Assembly (NCBI GenBank): GCA_013154385.1 | Contig: JAADCO010000065.1 | Span: forward strand, 1-7,443 | Direction: 5' to 3' | DNA: 7,443 bases | Source: Thermodesulfobacteriota bacterium | GTDB lineage: Bacteria > Desulfobacterota > Thermodesulfobacteria > Thermodesulfobacteriales > Thermodesulfatatoraceae | Shown here: in pieces, positions 5,568-7,443 of the stretch | Numbering within the stretch: the first letter of the stretch is position 1 | Layout: each line of letters opens with the position of its first letter | The notes under the pieces: model-generated | Told to the model about the DNA's origin: nothing | What the model saw: the letters and a program-made list of their open reading frames with translations, nothing else | Database searches by the model: none | Translations under genes and position numbers: made by a program

Positions 5568-7115
5568 ATGGAACACGGAGATAAGATTCTCGTCCTCGAC
5601 TTTGGTTCACAGACCACCCAGCTCATTGCCCGGCGGGTAAGGGAGCTTCACGTCTACAGCGAGATAAAGCCCTGCACGGTGTCTCTCGAAGAGATAAAGG
5701 CCTTCGGGGCCAAGGGGATCATCCTTTCCGGCGGCCCGGCGAGTGTGTACGACAAGGACGCTCCCACCGTGCCGCGCGAGCTCTTCTCCCTGGGGGTGCC
5801 GGTGCTCGGCATTTGCTACGGCATGCAGCTCATGAGCCATCTCCTCGGGGGGCGGGTGGAAAGGAGCGACAAGAGGGAATACGGCCCGGCCATGCTGCGC
5901 ATCCTCGACACCCGGGATCTCTTCCACGGTCTCGACCCTTCGCGGGAGTACCGCGTATGGATGAGTCACGGAGACCGGGTGGAGCAGTTGCCCGAAGGTT
6001 TCGTGGCCATTGCCGAGAGTGAGAATTCTCCCTACGCCGCCATCAAGCACGAAAACCAGGCGCTCTTCGGGGTCCAGTTCCATCCCGAGGTGGCTCACAC
6101 GGAGATCGGGCGCGAGGTCCTCGAGAACTTCGTCTTCCGCATCGCCGGCTGTCAGCCCACCTGGACCATGCGTTCCTTCATCGAGAAGACCATCGAGGAG
6201 ATCCGCGCCCAGGTGGGGCCGGAGGAAAAGGTCATCTGCGCGCTTTCCGGCGGCATAGACTCCACGGTCACCGCCATCCTGGTCCATCGGGCCATCGGAG
6301 ATCGTCTCATCCCCATCTTCGTCAACAACGGGCTCCTGCGGAAGAACGAACCCGAGAGCGTGATCGAACTCATGTCCTCTCTCGGGCTCAACCTGCACTA
6401 CGTAGACGCCACGGAGAGGTTCCTGGAGAGGTTGAAGGGCGTGACCGACCCCGAGGAGAAGAGGCGCATCATCGGGCACACCTTCATCGAGGTCTTCGAG
6501 GAGGAGGCCAAGAAGGTCGGAAACGTCACCTATCTCGCGCAGGGGACGCTCTATCCCGACGTGATCGAGAGCGTTTCCTTCCGCGGGCCTTCGGCCACCA
6601 TCAAGAGCCATCACAACGTGGGCGGTCTTCCGGAGCGGATGAAGCTCAAGCTCATCGAACCCCTGCGGGAGCTCTTCAAGGACGAGGTGAGGGAGATCGC
6701 GCGGGAGCTCGGGCTTCCGGAAGACATCGTCTATCGTCAGCCCTTCCCCGGCCCGGGGCTCGCCATCAGGATCCTCGGGGAGGTGACGAAAGAAAGGCTC
6801 GAGATCCTGCGGGAAGCCGACGCCATCGTCCTTGAGGAAATGAAGAAGAGCGGCTGGTATCGCAAGGTGTGGCAGAGCTTTGCCGTGCTCCTTCCCATCC
6901 GCACCGTGGGGGTGATGGGGGATTTCCGCACCTACGAATACGTCGTGGCCATCCGTTGCGTGGACAGCGTGGACGCGATGACCGCCGACTGGACGAGGTT
7001 GCCCTACGACCTCCTCGCGCGCCTCTCAAACCGCATCATCAACGAGGTGCGCGGGGTGAACCGGGTGGTCTACGACATCTCCTCCAAACCCCCGGCCACG
7101 ATTGAGTGGGAGTAA
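5568..7115 (+). CDS. guaA: GMP synthase (glutamine-hydrolysing)
   Basis: Converts XMP, ATP and glutamine to GMP, AMP, PPi and glutamate, the last step of de novo GMP synthesis in the cytoplasm. The chain is 515 residues, the usual bacterial single-polypeptide form; most archaea split it into two subunits. The N-terminal class I glutamine amidotransferase domain (about 6-195) has ILSGGPASVYD (52-62), the nucleophile C83 in GICYGMQLM (81-89), and H172 and E174 in FHPEV. The ATP-pyrophosphatase domain starts near 203 with the PP-loop SGGIDS (227-232). The LAQGTLYPDVIES segment (323-335) and SHHNVGGLP (347-355) are conserved for the synthetase, and the C-terminal dimerisation domain contains QPFPGPGLAIRILGE (391-405), ending in KPPATIEWE. 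All catalytic residues are present. The ATG has GAGGAGG seven bases upstream. The stop overlaps the start of the following kinase-like gene by 10 bases. Confidence 0.98.
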   Translation: MEHGDKILVLDFGSQTTQLIARRVRELHVYSEIKPCTVSLEEIKAFGAKGIILSGGPASVYDKDAPTVPRELFSLGVPVLGICYGMQLMSHLLGGRVERSDKREYGPAMLRILDTRDLFHGLDPSREYRVWMSHGDRVEQLPEGFVAIAESENSPYAAIKHENQALFGVQFHPEVAHTEIGREVLENFVFRIAGCQPTWTMRSFIEKTIEEIRAQVGPEEKVICALSGGIDSTVTAILVHRAIGDRLIPIFVNNGLLRKNEPESVIELMSSLGLNLHYVDATERFLERLKGVTDPEEKRRIIGHTFIEVFEEEAKKVGNVTYLAQGTLYPDVIESVSFRGPSATIKSHHNVGGLPERMKLKLIEPLRELFKDEVREIARELGLPEDIVYRQPFPGPGLAIRILGEVTKERLEILREADAIVLEEMKKSGWYRKVWQSFAVLLPIRTVGVMGDFRTYEYVVAIRCVDSVDAMTADWTRLPYDLLARLSNRIINEVRGVNRVVYDISSKPPATIEWE

Positions 7116-7443
7116 AGGCCGATTCCCTGAGAAAGGAGCTTCCGCGGAGGCTCTTCCACGTCTCGGGCCTCCTGCTGGCCCTGGTTCCGCGTGTCTTTCC
7201 CGGGAAGAGCGCCGCGGTCTTCCTTTCCCTCGCCCTGCTCGAGACCCTGATCGAGATCCTGCGTCTCAAGTCTCCGGTCTTCTCGCGCCTCGTGGGGCGC
7301 CTCTTCTCCCCGCTCATGCGTCCCGCGGAAAGGAGGCGCCTTTCCGGGTCGTTCTACTATCTCTGGGGTGTGGCGCTTTCCTTTGCCCTTTTTCCGGAGC
7401 GCTGCGCCCTTTACGGCCTGTTCGTCCTCGCCCTGGCTGACCC
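7106..7443 (+). CDS. Dolichol/phytol/polyprenol kinase-like membrane protein, N-terminal part (cut by window edge)
   Basis: An open frame with no stop runs from GTG at 7106 to the window end, giving 112 complete codons. The protein begins MGVKADSLRKELPRRLFHVSG and is clearly membrane-like, with hydrophobic segments at about 18-30, 35-53, 82-97 and 100-111. The N-terminal E-x-x-RRLFH-x-x-G pattern, the basic MRPAERRRLSGSFYYLWGV segment (71-89) and the last visible LAD (110-112, next codon Pro) match the SEC59/DGK1/VTE5 family of CTP-dependent lipid kinases (dolichol, phytol, diacylglycerol). A related phosphatidate cytidylyltransferase-like protein is possible; substrate cannot be told from the fragment. 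The in-frame TGA at 7103..7105 forces the start to 7106 or later, and GTG is the first and best candidate. There is no good Shine-Dalgarno, so it probably relies on coupling with guaA, whose stop lies inside its first codons. Confidence 0.75.
   Translation, partial: MGVKADSLRKELPRRLFHVSGLLLALVPRVFPGKSAAVFLSLALLETLIEILRLKSPVFSRLVGRLFSPLMRPAERRRLSGSFYYLWGVALSFALFPERCALYGLFVLALAD

Noticed and set aside
4986..5576. Leftward open frame of 196 codons covering the psiE-like gene.
   Set aside because: Its His/Asp/Glu-rich sequence resembles no family, whereas the opposite strand encodes a four-helix PsiE-like protein with a clear family signature.
5607..6614. Leftward open frame of 335 codons opposite guaA.
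   Set aside because: Antisense shadow; guaA is complete with every catalytic residue, and the shadow protein has no recognisable domain.
7102..7440. Open frame of 112 codons starting at TTG 7102 after guaA.
   Set aside because: It encodes an Arg/Pro/Ser-rich protein without a pattern, while the frame from 7106 encodes a kinase-like membrane protein.

Overview
This 7.4 kb window is gene-dense, GC-rich bacterial DNA. It holds six complete protein genes on the main tracks, one further complete gene, and two genes cut by the window edges. A single 135 bp divergent intergenic region (4953..5087) separates a leftward gene block from a rightward one. I see no rRNA, tRNA, CRISPR array, insertion sequence or attachment site. 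The single-chain GMP synthase, strong Shine-Dalgarno sites and PsiE-family protein indicate a bacterium. Several genes are of types best known from archaea or thermophiles: an EhaR-like HAD protein, an SDH-type ClpP-fold protease and a TrmI tRNA m1A methyltransferase. A thermophilic anaerobe, for example of the Thermodesulfobacteriota, is my inference; it is not shown by the sequence.

Leftward block, in order of transcription (4952 down to 1): an EhaR-like HAD phosphohydrolase, a rhomboid intramembrane protease, a membrane-anchored SDH serine protease, an M18 metallo-aminopeptidase, a TrmI-type tRNA methyltransferase, and the first 25 codons of an unrecognised gene. Every junction is either a short overlap (ATGA, or 11 bp) or a gap of 10 to 12 bp with a strong ribosome binding site, so the block almost certainly forms one operon. 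An extended -10 promoter candidate lies 33 to 42 bp upstream of the first start codon. The three peptidases in a row would suit a route from cleavage in the membrane, through breakdown of released fragments, to single amino acids; this is a hypothesis from gene order.

Rightward block (5088 to 7443): a small four-helix PsiE-family membrane protein, then guaA 12 bp downstream, then the start of a dolichol/phytol/polyprenol-kinase-like membrane protein whose GTG start overlaps the guaA stop. Its reading frame runs off the window edge. guaA performs the last step of GMP synthesis; the two membrane genes around it have no obvious biochemical link to it.

Nothing here is a clear new defence or mobile system. 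The most interesting parts are the three-peptidase operon led by an EhaR-like HAD protein with an altered first HAD motif, found away from any visible hydrogenase genes.
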